A stretch of DNA of 64,000 nucleotides from an uncultured Bacilli bacterium (GCA_934098525.1 CAKONZ010000003.1:1-64000), one strand, 5' to 3'; shown: positions 25,613 to 34,634, counted from the stretch's first letter. The notes: generated by a model not told the origin, from the sequence alone. A program made the numbers and translations.

Positions 25613-26802
25613 TGAAAAAGTTTGTAGTTTTATTGATGCTTTTAATTAGTGTTTTTGTTTCTGTTCCAATTAGAGTAGATGCTAAAACTATTAGTGATTA
25701 TCGTAATGACCTAGCGGCTTTAAAAAAGAAGAAATCTGATGCTGAGGCTAATAAGGCTGCTATTCAAGCTAAAATTGATGCTGCTAATAAAAAGATTGGA
25801 GAAATTTCTACTCAAACAGCAGAGGTTGTAAAAGCACAAGAAGAAACAAAAAAAGAAATAGAGGATTTAGGAAAGAAAATTGATGTTAAGAAAGAACAAT
25901 TAAATGAGTTAGTTGCTTTTTATCAAATTTCTAATAATGATAATTTTTATTTAAAATATATATTTGGTGCTGATAGTTTTGAAGATTTTATTTATAGGTT
26001 TTCTGTAATAGAACAATTAACTAAAAAGAGTGATGATTTGGTTAAGGAGATGAACGATCTTATAGATATAAATAATAAAAAAGTAAAAGAATTAGAGGCT
26101 AAAGAGAAAGAGTTAGAAAATTTGGAAAAACAAGTTGAGGCTGAAATTAATAGTTTGGGTGACCAAAAGAATGTATTTATGAGTTCTTCTCTTGATATAG
26201 ATCAAGAAATTAAGGCTGTTCAACAAAAAATTGATTATTATGTTGAACAGGGATGCGGAGAGAATGAGAGTTTATCTTCATGTTTGACTACTATTCCTTT
26301 TGATTTTGGCTTTTCTAGACCAGTTAAGCATGGTTATATTAATGATGAAATGGGTATGAGATATCATCCTACAAAGCATTATTATACACAACATAATGGT
26401 ATTGATATTGGTGGAAATAGCGAAGGAACTCCTGTTTATGCTGCGGCAGCCGGAAGAGTTTCTGATGTTACATATAAATATTATTGTGGTGGTAATATGG
26501 TTACTTTGAATCATATTGTTAATGGAACATATTATACTACTAGATATTTACATTTACAAAGTATTTCTGTTTCACAGGGAGAGATTGTTGAGAAGGGTCA
26601 ACAAATTGGTACTGTAGGTGGAGGTCCTAGTACATGGGCTTGGGAAACATGTTCAACTGGAGCACATCATCATTTTGAGATGGCTAAGGGACATTTTTAT
26701 GGAACTGGTGAAAATAGTTATAATAGTTGGTATACTTACACTTCTAAATTAATTAATCCTAGAGAGTTAGTATATTTTCCAGCTTATGGTGTATGGTGGT
26801 AA
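25612..26802 (+). CDS. Secreted M23 peptidoglycan hydrolase, PcsB/EnvC-like
   Basis: 396 aa: signal peptide (FVVLLMLLISVFVSV, cleavage near VDA-K), two coiled coils (about 28-105 and 140-205) and a LytM/M23 domain (about 265-390). The domain has HNGIDIGG (zinc His and Asp) and HHHFEM (zinc His), so the metallopeptidase is catalytically complete. In this position the coil docks on FtsX and is activated by FtsE ATP hydrolysis to cut septal peptidoglycan. Streptococcal PcsB has CHAP instead of M23, so EnvC-like architecture in a Gram-positive context fits better. Start overlaps ftsX stop. Confidence 0.88.
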   Translation: MKKFVVLLMLLISVFVSVPIRVDAKTISDYRNDLAALKKKKSDAEANKAAIQAKIDAANKKIGEISTQTAEVVKAQEETKKEIEDLGKKIDVKKEQLNELVAFYQISNNDNFYLKYIFGADSFEDFIYRFSVIEQLTKKSDDLVKEMNDLIDINNKKVKELEAKEKELENLEKQVEAEINSLGDQKNVFMSSSLDIDQEIKAVQQKIDYYVEQGCGENESLSSCLTTIPFDFGFSRPVKHGYINDEMGMRYHPTKHYYTQHNGIDIGGNSEGTPVYAAAAGRVSDVTYKYYCGGNMVTLNHIVNGTYYTTRYLHLQSISVSQGEIVEKGQQIGTVGGGPSTWAWETCSTGAHHHFEMAKGHFYGTGENSYNSWYTYTSKLINPRELVYFPAYGVWW

Positions 26803-26831
26803 AAAAACTTCATTTTGAAGTTTTTTTTCTT
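26803..26831 (+). terminator. Rho-independent terminator of the ftsEX operon
   Basis: AAAAACTTCA, TTT, TGAAGTTTTT and T-run immediately after the stop codon. Confidence 0.85.
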
Positions 26832-26888
26832 TGTTTTATTGATTATGTTTTTTCTTTGTGATAGAATTTATTTGAAAGTAGGGATTGT

Positions 26889-27086
26889 ATGAAGAAAGTA
26901 AAAGATTTTTTTTGTTGTGATGTAAAGGATAGTTTTTTGTATAAAGATATAAAAGATTTTAACATTCATTTATTAATTATATTTGGTGTTTTATTTATAT
27001 CAATAATTGGATCTTTGTCTTATGCAGCTTTTTCTACTGAATCAATAAGTTCCAATAATATACATATTTTGGTTAAAAATGAATAA
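26889..27086 (+). CDS. Small single-span protein with SipW-like signal segment
   Basis: 65 aa with one hydrophobic segment (IHLLIIFGVLFISIIGSLSY, about 26-45) followed by AAFSTES and only 20 further residues. A hydrophobic helix ending SYAxFS, as in the start of TasA/camelysin-type secreted proteins, is also seen in the larger protein at 50240. It may be a truncated relative or a true small membrane peptide. GAAAGTAGGG precedes the ATG. Function unknown. Confidence 0.5.
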   Translation: MKKVKDFFCCDVKDSFLYKDIKDFNIHLLIIFGVLFISIIGSLSYAAFSTESISSNNIHILVKNE

Positions 27087-27092
27087 TATATG

Positions 27093-27121
27093 TTGACATT
27101 CACTTTTGTTTGTGTTATTTT
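27093..27121 (+). promoter_or_regulatory. Probable promoter of secE-nusG
   Basis: TTGACA (27093-27098), a 17-base spacer and TATTTT (27116-27121). The -10 box is imperfect. The following leader to 27177 contains a GTGACACAGAAAAGTG inverted repeat. Confidence 0.5.
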
Positions 27122-27177
27122 TTATGTGACACAGAAAAGTGTTTTTATTTTGGTTAAAACAATTTAAGAGGTGGATT

Positions 27178-27342
27178 ATGAAATTTTTAAAAAACGTAAA
27201 AAAAGAAATGGAAAAAGTTAAATGGCCAGATAAGAAGCATATGATTAAATATACTGTTGCTACTTTATTTATGATTGTGTTTTTTGCTTTATATTTCTTT
27301 GGTATAAACATGGTTATTGCTTTAGTAAAGGGGTTGAGATAA
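27178..27342 (+). CDS. secE: Preprotein translocase subunit SecE
   Basis: 54 aa, the short Gram-positive form: amphipathic helix FLKNVKKEMEKVKWPDKKHM (the KxVxWP motif) followed by one span (about 27-50). SecE clamps SecY in the translocon. ATG 27178 follows AAGAGGTGGATT. An upstream alternative start (27139) would lack this ribosome binding site. nusG follows after one base, the usual bacterial order. No L33 gene (rpmG) was found upstream, where it often lies. Confidence 0.93.
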   Translation: MKFLKNVKKEMEKVKWPDKKHMIKYTVATLFMIVFFALYFFGINMVIALVKGLR

Positions 27343-27343
27343 T

Positions 27344-27874
27344 ATGGATAAAAAATGGTATGTAGTTAATACTTATTCTGGACATGAGAAAAAAGTTAAA
27401 GAAAAACTTGAAATGAAGATTGATTCAATGAATTTACAAGATGTTATTTATCGTGTTGTTGTTCCAGAACAAACAGAAGTAGAAATTAAAGATGGAGTAA
27501 AGAAAGAAAAGGTAAAAAAATTGTTTCCTGGTTATATTTTAGTGGAAATGGTAATGACTGATGAGGCTTGGTTTATTGTTCGTAATACACCAGGTGTAAC
27601 AGGATTTATTGGTTCTTCTGGAAAAGGCGCTAAACCTACTCCTTTACAACCTTACGAAGTTGATAAAATATTAAATAGTATGGGTATGAGTAGATTAGAG
27701 GTTTCTGATGATTTAAAACCAGGACAATTAGTAAAAGTTATTTCTGGACCTTTTTCTGGTATGGAAGGAAAAGTTGAGTCTGTTGATGTACCAAATAATA
27801 GTGTATGTGTTTTACTTGATTTATTTGGACAAGAAACTTCTGTTGAAGTAGAAATTTCTCAAATAGAGAAATAA
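27344..27874 (+). CDS. nusG: Transcription termination/antitermination factor NusG
   Basis: 176 aa with the NGN domain (KKWYVVNTYSGHEKKVKEKL at the start; FPGYILVEMVM about 59-69) and a C-terminal KOW domain (LKPGQLVKVISGPFSGMEGK, about 123-142). It binds RNA polymerase beta' and affects pausing and termination. Starts one base after the secE stop and relies on coupling, as the ribosome binding site is weak. Confidence 0.96.
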   Translation: MDKKWYVVNTYSGHEKKVKEKLEMKIDSMNLQDVIYRVVVPEQTEVEIKDGVKKEKVKKLFPGYILVEMVMTDEAWFIVRNTPGVTGFIGSSGKGAKPTPLQPYEVDKILNSMGMSRLEVSDDLKPGQLVKVISGPFSGMEGKVESVDVPNNSVCVLLDLFGQETSVEVEISQIEK

Positions 27875-27879
27875 AAGAC

Positions 27880-27908
27880 TTGCATTTATTATAAAAAGGT
27901 GTTATTAT
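27880..27908 (+). promoter_or_regulatory. Probable promoter of rplK-rplA
   Basis: TTGCAT (27880-27885), 17-base spacer, TATTAT (27903-27908), just after nusG. Confidence 0.55.
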
Positions 27909-27942
27909 TTAAACGCTATATATTTTTTAAATATATAAATTA

Positions 27943-27979
27943 AGTGGGAGGCGCGGATAATTAAGCTATTAATACCACT
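27943..27979 (+). promoter_or_regulatory. Putative ribosomal protein L1 binding site in the rplK leader
   Basis: AGTGG (27943) pairs with CCACT (27975). The left strand continues GAGGCGCGGAT and the right begins ATA, the asymmetric internal loop seen in L1 mRNA targets that mimic its 23S site. The core GTGGGAGG...ACCAC recurs before rplA. Confidence 0.55.
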
Positions 27980-28013
27980 CGCGAATTAACAAAAAATAAT
28001 GGAGGTGTTTTTC

Positions 28014-28451
28014 GTGGCAAAAGAAGTTGTTAAAAAAATTAAATTACAAATTGCTGCAGGTAAAGCTACACCAGCTCCACCAGTAGGAACTGTTTTAGGA
28101 CCAGCAGGAATTAATTTGGGAGAGTTCTGTACTAAGTATAATGACGCTACTAGAGATAAAATGGGAGATATTCTACCTGTTGAAATATCTATTTATGATG
28201 ATCGTTCATTTGACTTTGTAATTAAAACTCCACCAGCTGCATTTTTAATTAAGAAGTATGCTAAAATCCAAAAGGGTTCAGCAAAGGGTGCTTCAGTTAA
28301 TGCTGGAAAATTAACTGTTGAACAATTAAAGGAAATAGCAGAGACTAAATTGCCTGATTTAAATGCTTATGATGTTGATGCTGCTATGAAAATAGTTGCA
28401 GGTACAGCTAAAAACATGGGTGTTTCAGTAGAAGGTTACGAAGAAAAATAA
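28014..28451 (+). CDS. rplK: 50S ribosomal protein L11
   Basis: 145 aa with the L11 hallmarks KLQIAAGKATPAPPVGTVLG (about 9-28), PAGINLGEFC and the C-terminal rRNA-binding VDAAMKIVAGTAKNMGV. Start is GTG 28014. The ATG at 27999 is itself part of the ATGGAGGTG ribosome binding site, so it is not the start. L11 forms the GTPase-associated centre with 23S rRNA. In operon with rplA. Confidence 0.96.
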   Translation: MAKEVVKKIKLQIAAGKATPAPPVGTVLGPAGINLGEFCTKYNDATRDKMGDILPVEISIYDDRSFDFVIKTPPAAFLIKKYAKIQKGSAKGASVNAGKLTVEQLKEIAETKLPDLNAYDVDAAMKIVAGTAKNMGVSVEGYEEK

Positions 28452-28491
28452 TTGATAATAAAATAATAAAAAATCATACATAGGGTTACCT

Positions 28492-28520
28492 ATGTGGGAG
28501 GTAAATCCGCATAACCACAT
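28492..28520 (+). promoter_or_regulatory. Putative L1 binding site in the rplK-rplA intergenic region
   Basis: ATGTGG (28492-28497) and CCACAT (28515-28520) enclose GAGGTAAATCCGCATAA, sharing GTGGGAGG and ACCAC with the upstream leader site. Two such sites would let L1 repress both cistrons. Confidence 0.55.
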
Positions 28521-28534
28521 AAGGAGGAATTAAA

Positions 28535-29233
28535 ATGAAATTTAGAGGTAAGAACTACAAAGCTGAGGCTTCTAAAATAGAAAAAGGTAAACTTTATTCT
28601 AGTGAAGAGGCAGTTAAATTAGTTAAAGAAATATCTAATACTAAATTTGATGCTACTGTTGAAGTTGCTATGAATTTAAACTTAGATGTTAAAAAGGCTG
28701 ATCAACAATTAAGAGGTGCTATTACATTACCAAAAGGAACTGGTAAAGTTACTAGAGTTTTAGTTATCGCTAAAGGTGATTTTGCTAAAGCTGCAAAAGA
28801 AGCTGGAGCTGATTTTGTTGGTGACGTTGATATGCTTGAGAAAATCGAAAAAGAAAATTGGTTTGATTTCGATGTTATGATAGCTACTCCAGATATGATG
28901 CCTACTCTTGGTAAGTTAGGTAAGATTTTAGGACCTAAAGGTTTAATGCCAAATCCTAAAACTGGTACTGTTACTACAAATGTTAAACAAGCAGTTTTAG
29001 ATGCTAAAGCAGGTAGAGTTGAATATCGTACTGATAGTTATGGTAATATTCATGGTATAATTGGTAAGGTATCTTTTTCAGAAGCAGATTTATTAGAAAA
29101 TTTAAATGCTTTTGTTAAAAATATTATGAGAATTAAACCATCAACAGTAAAAGGAACTTATGTTAAATCAGTTTCTATATCATCAACTATGAGTCCATCT
29201 GTAAAAATTGATCAAAATAGTTTTGACAATTAA
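28535..29233 (+). CDS. rplA: 50S ribosomal protein L1
   Basis: 232 aa of normal length with LYSSEEAVKLVKEI, the long alpha/beta domain with DFVGDVDMLEKIEKENW, and the signature LGPKGLMPNPKTGTVT (about 131-146). L1 forms the mobile L1 stalk and also represses its own mRNA. AAGGAGGAATTAAA is the ribosome binding site. The next promoter overlaps its 3' end. Confidence 0.97.
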   Translation: MKFRGKNYKAEASKIEKGKLYSSEEAVKLVKEISNTKFDATVEVAMNLNLDVKKADQQLRGAITLPKGTGKVTRVLVIAKGDFAKAAKEAGADFVGDVDMLEKIEKENWFDFDVMIATPDMMPTLGKLGKILGPKGLMPNPKTGTVTTNVKQAVLDAKAGRVEYRTDSYGNIHGIIGKVSFSEADLLENLNAFVKNIMRIKPSTVKGTYVKSVSISSTMSPSVKIDQNSFDN

Positions 29234-29251
29234 TTAAAAATAGATTATAAT
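29223..29251 (+). promoter_or_regulatory. Consensus sigma-A promoter of rplJ-rplL
   Basis: TTGACA (29223-29228) inside the end of rplA, 17-base spacer, TATAAT (29246-29251). Both boxes perfect. Confidence 0.85.
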
Positions 29252-29261
29252 ATATTTGAAT

Positions 29262-29375
29262 TTTGAGTGCCAAAGACAGTAGGTATAAAAATAAATCCTA
29301 CCGAGGACTTTTTATAAAAAAGTATTTGAGGAGTCTTTGCATAAAAGACTCTTTATTTTTGACACTATTAATAAA
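29262..29375 (+). promoter_or_regulatory. L10 leader (autoregulatory rplJ leader RNA)
   Basis: GCCAAAGACAGTAGGT pairs with ATCCTACCGAGG across a short loop, the recognisable L10-leader fold that binds the L10-(L12)n complex. Downstream AGTCTTT / AAAGACT with a T-run (about 29330-29360) forms the attenuating terminator. Lies exactly between the promoter and rplJ. Confidence 0.85.
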
Positions 29376-29391
29376 TTAGAGGAGGTGTCTT

Positions 29392-29886
29392 ATGCCAAGT
29401 GTTAAAGTCTTAGAAATGAAAAAAGATGTTGTTTCTGAAATAAAGGATAAAGTAAATGGTGCTAAAACAATAGTTTTATTTGATTACCAAGGCCTTACTG
29501 ATGATACTATTAAATCTTTAAGAATTAAACTTAGAGAAAATGATTCTGAATATAAGGTTTACAAGAATACTTTATTAAAGATAGCATTAAATGACTTGGG
29601 AATTAATTTAGACAGCTATTTAGAAGGACCAACTGCTATTGCATTTAGTAATGATGATGTTGCAGCTGTTAAAGTTTTAGCAGATTGTGCTAAAACTAAT
29701 AGTACATTAGAACTTAAGGCTGGTATAGTAGAAGGAAATATAGCTGATAAAGCTAAATTAGATGAGTTTGCTAAGATTCCATCACGTGAAGGACTATATA
29801 CAATGTTAGCTGGTGGTATGATTGGTATAATTAAAGATTTATCTATAGCATTAAATCTTTATAGTGAACAAAAAGAAAATGAATAA
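29392..29886 (+). CDS. rplJ: 50S ribosomal protein L10
   Basis: 164 aa with KTIVLFDYQGLTDDTIKSLR (about 24-43) and KVYKNTLLKIAL, typical of L10. The C-terminal helix (about 140-164) anchors L7/L12 dimers. Regulated through the leader upstream. AGAGGAGGTGTC is the ribosome binding site. Confidence 0.96.
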   Translation: MPSVKVLEMKKDVVSEIKDKVNGAKTIVLFDYQGLTDDTIKSLRIKLRENDSEYKVYKNTLLKIALNDLGINLDSYLEGPTAIAFSNDDVAAVKVLADCAKTNSTLELKAGIVEGNIADKAKLDEFAKIPSREGLYTMLAGGMIGIIKDLSIALNLYSEQKENE

Positions 29887-29918
29887 TTAAAAAAATAAAA
29901 TATAGGAGGAAAGAAATT

Positions 29919-30287
29919 ATGGCAAAATTAACAAAAGAAGAATTTATTAGCTCTTTAAAAGAAATGACATTATTAGAAGTAAAGGAATTAGTTGATGCAA
30001 TGAAAGAAGAATTTGGTGTTGATCCAAGTGCTGTAGCAGTAGCAGCTGCTCCAGTAGCTGCAGCAGCAGATGATACTCCATCTACTTTAACTGTTGTATT
30101 AAAAAATGCAGGAGCTGCTAAAATTAATGTTATTAAAATTATAAGAGATGTAACAGGTTTAGGTTTAAAAGAAGCTAAAGATGTTGCTGATAATGGTGGT
30201 AATGTTAAAGAAAATATTCCTGCTGATGAAGCTAATGAATTAAAAGCTAAGCTTGAAGAAGCTGGAGCTGAAGTTGAATTAAAATAA
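29919..30287 (+). CDS. rplL: 50S ribosomal protein L7/L12
   Basis: 122 aa: N-terminal dimerisation helices (LKEMTLLEVKELVDAMKEEF), an Ala-rich hinge (about 33-50) and the C-terminal factor-binding domain with NVIKIIRDVTGLGLKEAKD. It recruits and stimulates translational GTPases. Directly behind rplJ, with TAGGAGGAAAG upstream. Confidence 0.97.
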   Translation: MAKLTKEEFISSLKEMTLLEVKELVDAMKEEFGVDPSAVAVAAAPVAAAADDTPSTLTVVLKNAGAAKINVIKIIRDVTGLGLKEAKDVADNGGNVKENIPADEANELKAKLEEAGAEVELK

Positions 30288-30298
30288 TTGAATTTTGT

Positions 30299-30338
30299 AC
30301 GATAAAGCCGTTTGCAGATGCATATTGGCTTTTTGTCG
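30299..30338 (+). terminator. Terminator or attenuator after rplL
   Basis: ACGATAAAGCC pairs with GGCTTTTTGTCGT around an inner TGCA hairpin. The T-run is inside the stem side. It probably lowers read-through into the next gene. Confidence 0.6.
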
Positions 30339-30357
30339 TTTTAAAAGGAGATAAAAA

Positions 30358-30945
30358 ATGAGTCATTATTTTACAAATGAGAATTTGGAAAGCAATTTGA
30401 AGAAGATGCAAGTTTGTATTTCTTTAAAGAACTTTAACTTATACACAGATAATGGTGTGTTTTCCAAGAAAGGATTAGATTTTGGTAGTAGAACGCTTAT
30501 TGATGCTTTACTTAAAGAAAATATATTTGGTGATGTTCTTGACTTGGGATGTGGTTATGGTTCTATAGGAATTATTTTATCTTCTTTTTTTAATATCAAT
30601 TTAGATATGGTTGATGTTAATTTAAGAGCTATTCATCTTGCTAAGATGAATGCTAAGGAAAATGATGTTAAAAATGTTTCTATATTTTCTAGTAATATAT
30701 ATGAAAATATAGTTAAAAAATATGATTTTATTATTACTAATCCACCCATTAGAGCTGGAAAAGATGTAGTTTATAAATTTTTGTTTGAAGCTAAAGAACA
30801 TTTGAAAAAAGATGGCATTTTATATTATGTTATAAATAAAGAACAAGGTGCTAAGAGCTCTATAAGAGACTTAGAAAAAATAGCAAAAGTTAATGTTATT
30901 GAAAAAAATAAAGGTTTTTTTGTAATAAAATGCAAATTTGATTGA
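30358..30945 (+). CDS. Class I methyltransferase, RsmC/YbxB-like
   Basis: 195 aa with SAM motif I VLDLGCGYGSIGI (about 59-71), motif II end VDVNLRAIHLAK and catalytic-loop motif TNPPIRAGK (about 128-136; NPPxxxG as in RsmC N2-guanine methyltransferases of 16S rRNA). N-terminal NLKKMQVCISLKNFNLYTDNGVFSK is typical of the YbxB group, which lies between rplL and rpoB in Bacilli, as here. An N2-guanine rRNA target is inferred from family. AAAAGGAG precedes the ATG. Confidence 0.8.
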   Translation: MSHYFTNENLESNLKKMQVCISLKNFNLYTDNGVFSKKGLDFGSRTLIDALLKENIFGDVLDLGCGYGSIGIILSSFFNINLDMVDVNLRAIHLAKMNAKENDVKNVSIFSSNIYENIVKKYDFIITNPPIRAGKDVVYKFLFEAKEHLKKDGILYYVINKEQGAKSSIRDLEKIAKVNVIEKNKGFFVIKCKFD

Positions 30946-30970
30946 CAGATTGTTTAAATTATGGTAATAA
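30942..30970 (+). promoter_or_regulatory. Promoter of rpoB-rpoC
   Basis: TTGACA (30942-30947), 17-base spacer, TAATAA (30965-30970), about 70 bases before rpoB. Confidence 0.65.
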
Positions 30971-31037
30971 TATAAGTTGGTTATTTGTCTATGGACATAT
31001 AGTTTTTTGAAAATTTTGAAAGTAGGGGTGAATTTTA

Positions 31038-34000
31038 GTGGCATACAAAGTTGTTGACTGTGGTGACCATCGTAAAAGAAGAAATTTTTCCAAAATAAGA
31101 AACACTTATCCTTTGAGTGATTTATTGGAAATTCAAAAGAAATCATATAATTGGTTTATTGAAAAAGGAATTCAGGAGGTATTTGAAGATTTATTCCCCG
31201 TAGAAAACTTTGCTGGTACATTATCATTAGAATTTGGTGATTATCATTTTGATGAACCTCGTTATTCTATTAAAGAGTGTAAGGAAAGATATGCAACATA
31301 CGCTGCACCTTTAAAAGTAGACGTAAGATTGTTTAACAATGAAACAGGTGAAGTTAAGGAACAAGAAATATTTTTAGGAGATATGCCTCTTATGACAGAA
31401 GGTGGAACTTTTGTTATAAATGGTGCTGAGAGAGTTATAGTTTCTCAATTAGTTAGATCACCTAGTGTTTATTTTAATAAAGAAATAGATAAGAATGGTA
31501 GATTATTAATTACTTCTCAAATTATTCCTACACGTGGAACTTGGTTGGAATTTGAAGCTGATGCTAGAGATATTTTATATGTTAGAATTGATAGAACTAG
31601 AAAAGTTACTTTAACTACTATGTTACGTGCTTTTGGTTTATCTAGTGATGAAGATATTATAAAATTGTTTGGTGAATCAGATTTCTTAACAAATACAATT
31701 GCTAAGGATTCAACAAGAAATACTGATGAGGCTTTAATTGAGATTTATGAAAAATTAAGACCAGGTGAACCTGCAACTTTAGATAGTTCTAAGAATCAAA
31801 TTATTACTAGATTTTTTGATGAGTTTAGATATGATTTAGCTAAAGTAGGAAGATATAAGTTTAATTTAAAATTAAATGTTTTAGATAGATTATTGAATCA
31901 AACTTTAGCAGAAGATATTAAAGTTGATGGAGAGGTAGTTGTTAGTAAAGGTACTTTAGTAACAAAAGATGTTTTAGAGACATTGAGACCTATATTTGAA
32001 AATGGTTATGGTGTTAGTGAAGTAAAAATTAATGATGAGTTAGATGTTTATAATAAGATTCAAAAAGTTATGGTTTATAAACCTGGAACAAAAGAAAAAT
32101 TAGTTGTTATAGGTAATGATCAAACAATTGATTCTAAGAGATTAACTATTTCTGATTTTTATGCATCTTGTTCTTATTATTTAAATTTATTAAATGGTGT
32201 TGGTAATTTTGATGAAATTGACCATTTAGGAAATAGACGTATTCGTCAAGTTGGTGAATTGTTACAAAATCAATTTAGAGTTGGTGTTACTCGTATGGAA
32301 AGAGTTATTCGTGAGAGAATGACTACTCAAGAATTAGAAGAAGTAACTCCTAAGACTCTTATTAATATAAGACCTATTACTGCTATTTTAAAAGAATTCT
32401 TTGGTAGTAGTCAGTTATCTCAATTCATGGATCAAACTAACCCTATTGCGGAACTTACTCATAAGAGAAGATTATCTGCTTTAGGACCAGGTGGATTATC
32501 AAGAGATCGTGCAGGTATGGAAGTTCGTGATGTTAATGAATCACATTATGGTAGAATTTGTCCTATTGAATCTCCAGAAGGACCTAACATTGGTTTAATT
32601 ACTGCTTTAGCTAGTTATGCAAAAATTGATGATTATGGTTTTATTTTAACTCCTTATAGAAAAGTTGTTGATTCATGTATTACTGATGAGGTTGTTTATT
32701 TAACAGCTGATGAGGAAGAAGATTTAATTATTTCACAATCTACAGTTGGAACAGATGAGAATAATAAAATTATTGATGATACTGTTACAGCTCGTTATAG
32801 AGGAGAAAATATTATAGTTTCACCTGATAAAGTTGATTATATTGATGTTTCTCCACAACAAGTAGTTTCAGTTACTGCTAGTTGTATACCATTTTTGGAA
32901 CATGACGATGCTACTCGTGCTTTGATGGGATCAAACATGCAACGTCAAGCTGTACCACTTTTAAAACCTGAGGCTCCTTTTGTTGGAACAGGTGTTGAAA
33001 ATATTGCTGCTAGAGATTCTGGTAGTACAATTGTTGCTAAGGCTGACGGTGTTGTTGAATATGTTGATGCAAGAAAAATTGTTATTAAAAATAAAGGTGG
33101 AGTTGATGAATATTATTTAACAGACTTTACTGCTAGTAACCAAGGTACTTGTTATCATCATAGACCAATTGTAAAAGTTGGAGATAAAGTTAAGAGAAAT
33201 CATATTATAGCTGATGGACCATCAACTGATATGGGAGAATTAGCTTTAGGTAAAAACGTAGTTGTTGCATTTACAATGTTTAATGGATACAACTATGAAG
33301 ATGCCGTTATTCTAAATGAAAGATTAGTTAAGGAAGATGCTTATACTTCTATTCATATTGAAGATTATGAATTACCTTGTCGTGAGACTAAATTAGGTCC
33401 TGAAGAAATTACAAGAGATATACCTAATGTTTCTGAAGAGGCAAGAAAAAATCTTGATGCTAATGGTATTATTAGAATTGGTACAGAAGTAAAAGAAGGC
33501 GATATATTAGTAGGAAAAGTTACTCCAAAAGGAATGGCTGAACTTACTTCTGAAGAAAAATTATTACATGCTATTTTTGGTGAAAAAACTCGTGAAGTTA
33601 GAGATACTTCTTTACGTGTACCACATGGTGGAGATGGTATTGTTCATGATGTTAAAGTATTTACTAAAAAAGATAGTGATGAATTATCTGCTGGTGTTTC
33701 TAAATTAGTACGTGTTTATATAGTACAAAAGAGAAAAATCCAAGTTGGAGATAAAATGGCTGGTCGTCATGGTAATAAGGGTGTTATTTCACTTATATTA
33801 CCTCAAGAAGATATGCCTTATTTACCAGATGGTACTCCAGTTGATATTATGTTAAATCCATTAGGAGTTCCTTCTCGTATGAACTTAGGACAAGTTCTAG
33901 AGTTACATTTGGGAATGGCTGCTAAAAAGTTAGGTGTTCATGTTGCTACTCCAGTATTCGATGGTGCTACTGAAGAGGATATCTTAGATATGATGAAAGA

Positions 34001-34634
34001 AGCTGGAATGGATTTAGATGGTAAGACAGATTTATATGATGGTAGAACTGGTAGAAAATTTGACCATAGAGTATCTGTTGGTGTTATGTATATGATTAAA
34101 CTATGTCACATGGTTGAAGATAAGATGCATGCACGTGCTACTGGACCATATTCATTAGTTACTCAACAACCACTTGGTGGTAAAGCACAATTTGGTGGTC
34201 AGAGATTCGGAGAAATGGAAGTTTGGGCTTTATATGCTTATGGAGCTGCTCATACATTACAAGAAATATTAACTGTTAAATCAGATGATGTTGTTGGTCG
34301 TGTTAAAGTTTATGAAGCTTTAGTAAAGGGTAATAAAGTTGATCAAGCTGGTGTTCCTGAATCATTTAGAGTTCTAATTAAAGAATTCCAAGCATTAGGA
34401 TTGGATATTCAAATTATAAATGATAAAAATGAAGTACTTGATTTAAAACAAGTTGAAAAAGAAGAATTAGAAGAAAGTACTAAGTTTAATGTAGATGATG
34501 TAGAAATCAATAAAGTTCCTGATCCTCTACCTGCTGATGATGGACTTGATGAAGATGAAGAGGAAGAAGAATTTGATGATTTAGATGATTTGGAATTTGA
34601 TGAAAATTTTGATGAAAGTGAGGTTGATTTTTAA
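31038..34634 (+). CDS. rpoB: RNA polymerase beta subunit
   Basis: 1198 aa. Conserved blocks include FGSSQLSQFMDQTNPIAELT (rifampicin-binding cluster I, about residues 455-474), GPGGLSRDRAGMEVRDVN, MQRQAVPLL, GYNYEDAVILNE and GDKMAGRHGNKGVIS, the last carrying conserved active-site Lys residues. There is no lineage-specific large insertion. The C-terminus ends in an acidic tail of about 30 residues (DEDEEEEEFDDLDDLEF). Start is GTG 31038 with AGTAGGGGTG upstream. It shares its stop with the rpoC start (TAATG). Confidence 0.98.
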   Translation: MAYKVVDCGDHRKRRNFSKIRNTYPLSDLLEIQKKSYNWFIEKGIQEVFEDLFPVENFAGTLSLEFGDYHFDEPRYSIKECKERYATYAAPLKVDVRLFNNETGEVKEQEIFLGDMPLMTEGGTFVINGAERVIVSQLVRSPSVYFNKEIDKNGRLLITSQIIPTRGTWLEFEADARDILYVRIDRTRKVTLTTMLRAFGLSSDEDIIKLFGESDFLTNTIAKDSTRNTDEALIEIYEKLRPGEPATLDSSKNQIITRFFDEFRYDLAKVGRYKFNLKLNVLDRLLNQTLAEDIKVDGEVVVSKGTLVTKDVLETLRPIFENGYGVSEVKINDELDVYNKIQKVMVYKPGTKEKLVVIGNDQTIDSKRLTISDFYASCSYYLNLLNGVGNFDEIDHLGNRRIRQVGELLQNQFRVGVTRMERVIRERMTTQELEEVTPKTLINIRPITAILKEFFGSSQLSQFMDQTNPIAELTHKRRLSALGPGGLSRDRAGMEVRDVNESHYGRICPIESPEGPNIGLITALASYAKIDDYGFILTPYRKVVDSCITDEVVYLTADEEEDLIISQSTVGTDENNKIIDDTVTARYRGENIIVSPDKVDYIDVSPQQVVSVTASCIPFLEHDDATRALMGSNMQRQAVPLLKPEAPFVGTGVENIAARDSGSTIVAKADGVVEYVDARKIVIKNKGGVDEYYLTDFTASNQGTCYHHRPIVKVGDKVKRNHIIADGPSTDMGELALGKNVVVAFTMFNGYNYEDAVILNERLVKEDAYTSIHIEDYELPCRETKLGPEEITRDIPNVSEEARKNLDANGIIRIGTEVKEGDILVGKVTPKGMAELTSEEKLLHAIFGEKTREVRDTSLRVPHGGDGIVHDVKVFTKKDSDELSAGVSKLVRVYIVQKRKIQVGDKMAGRHGNKGVISLILPQEDMPYLPDGTPVDIMLNPLGVPSRMNLGQVLELHLGMAAKKLGVHVATPVFDGATEEDILDMMKEAGMDLDGKTDLYDGRTGRKFDHRVSVGVMYMIKLCHMVEDKMHARATGPYSLVTQQPLGGKAQFGGQRFGEMEVWALYAYGAAHTLQEILTVKSDDVVGRVKVYEALVKGNKVDQAGVPESFRVLIKEFQALGLDIQIINDKNEVLDLKQVEKEELEESTKFNVDDVEINKVPDPLPADDGLDEDEEEEEFDDLDDLEFDENFDESEVDF

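Noticed and set aside
27999..28014. ATG 27999 as rplK start
   Set aside because: It is part of the ATGGAGGTG ribosome binding site; GTG 28014 is correctly spaced and starts the conserved protein.
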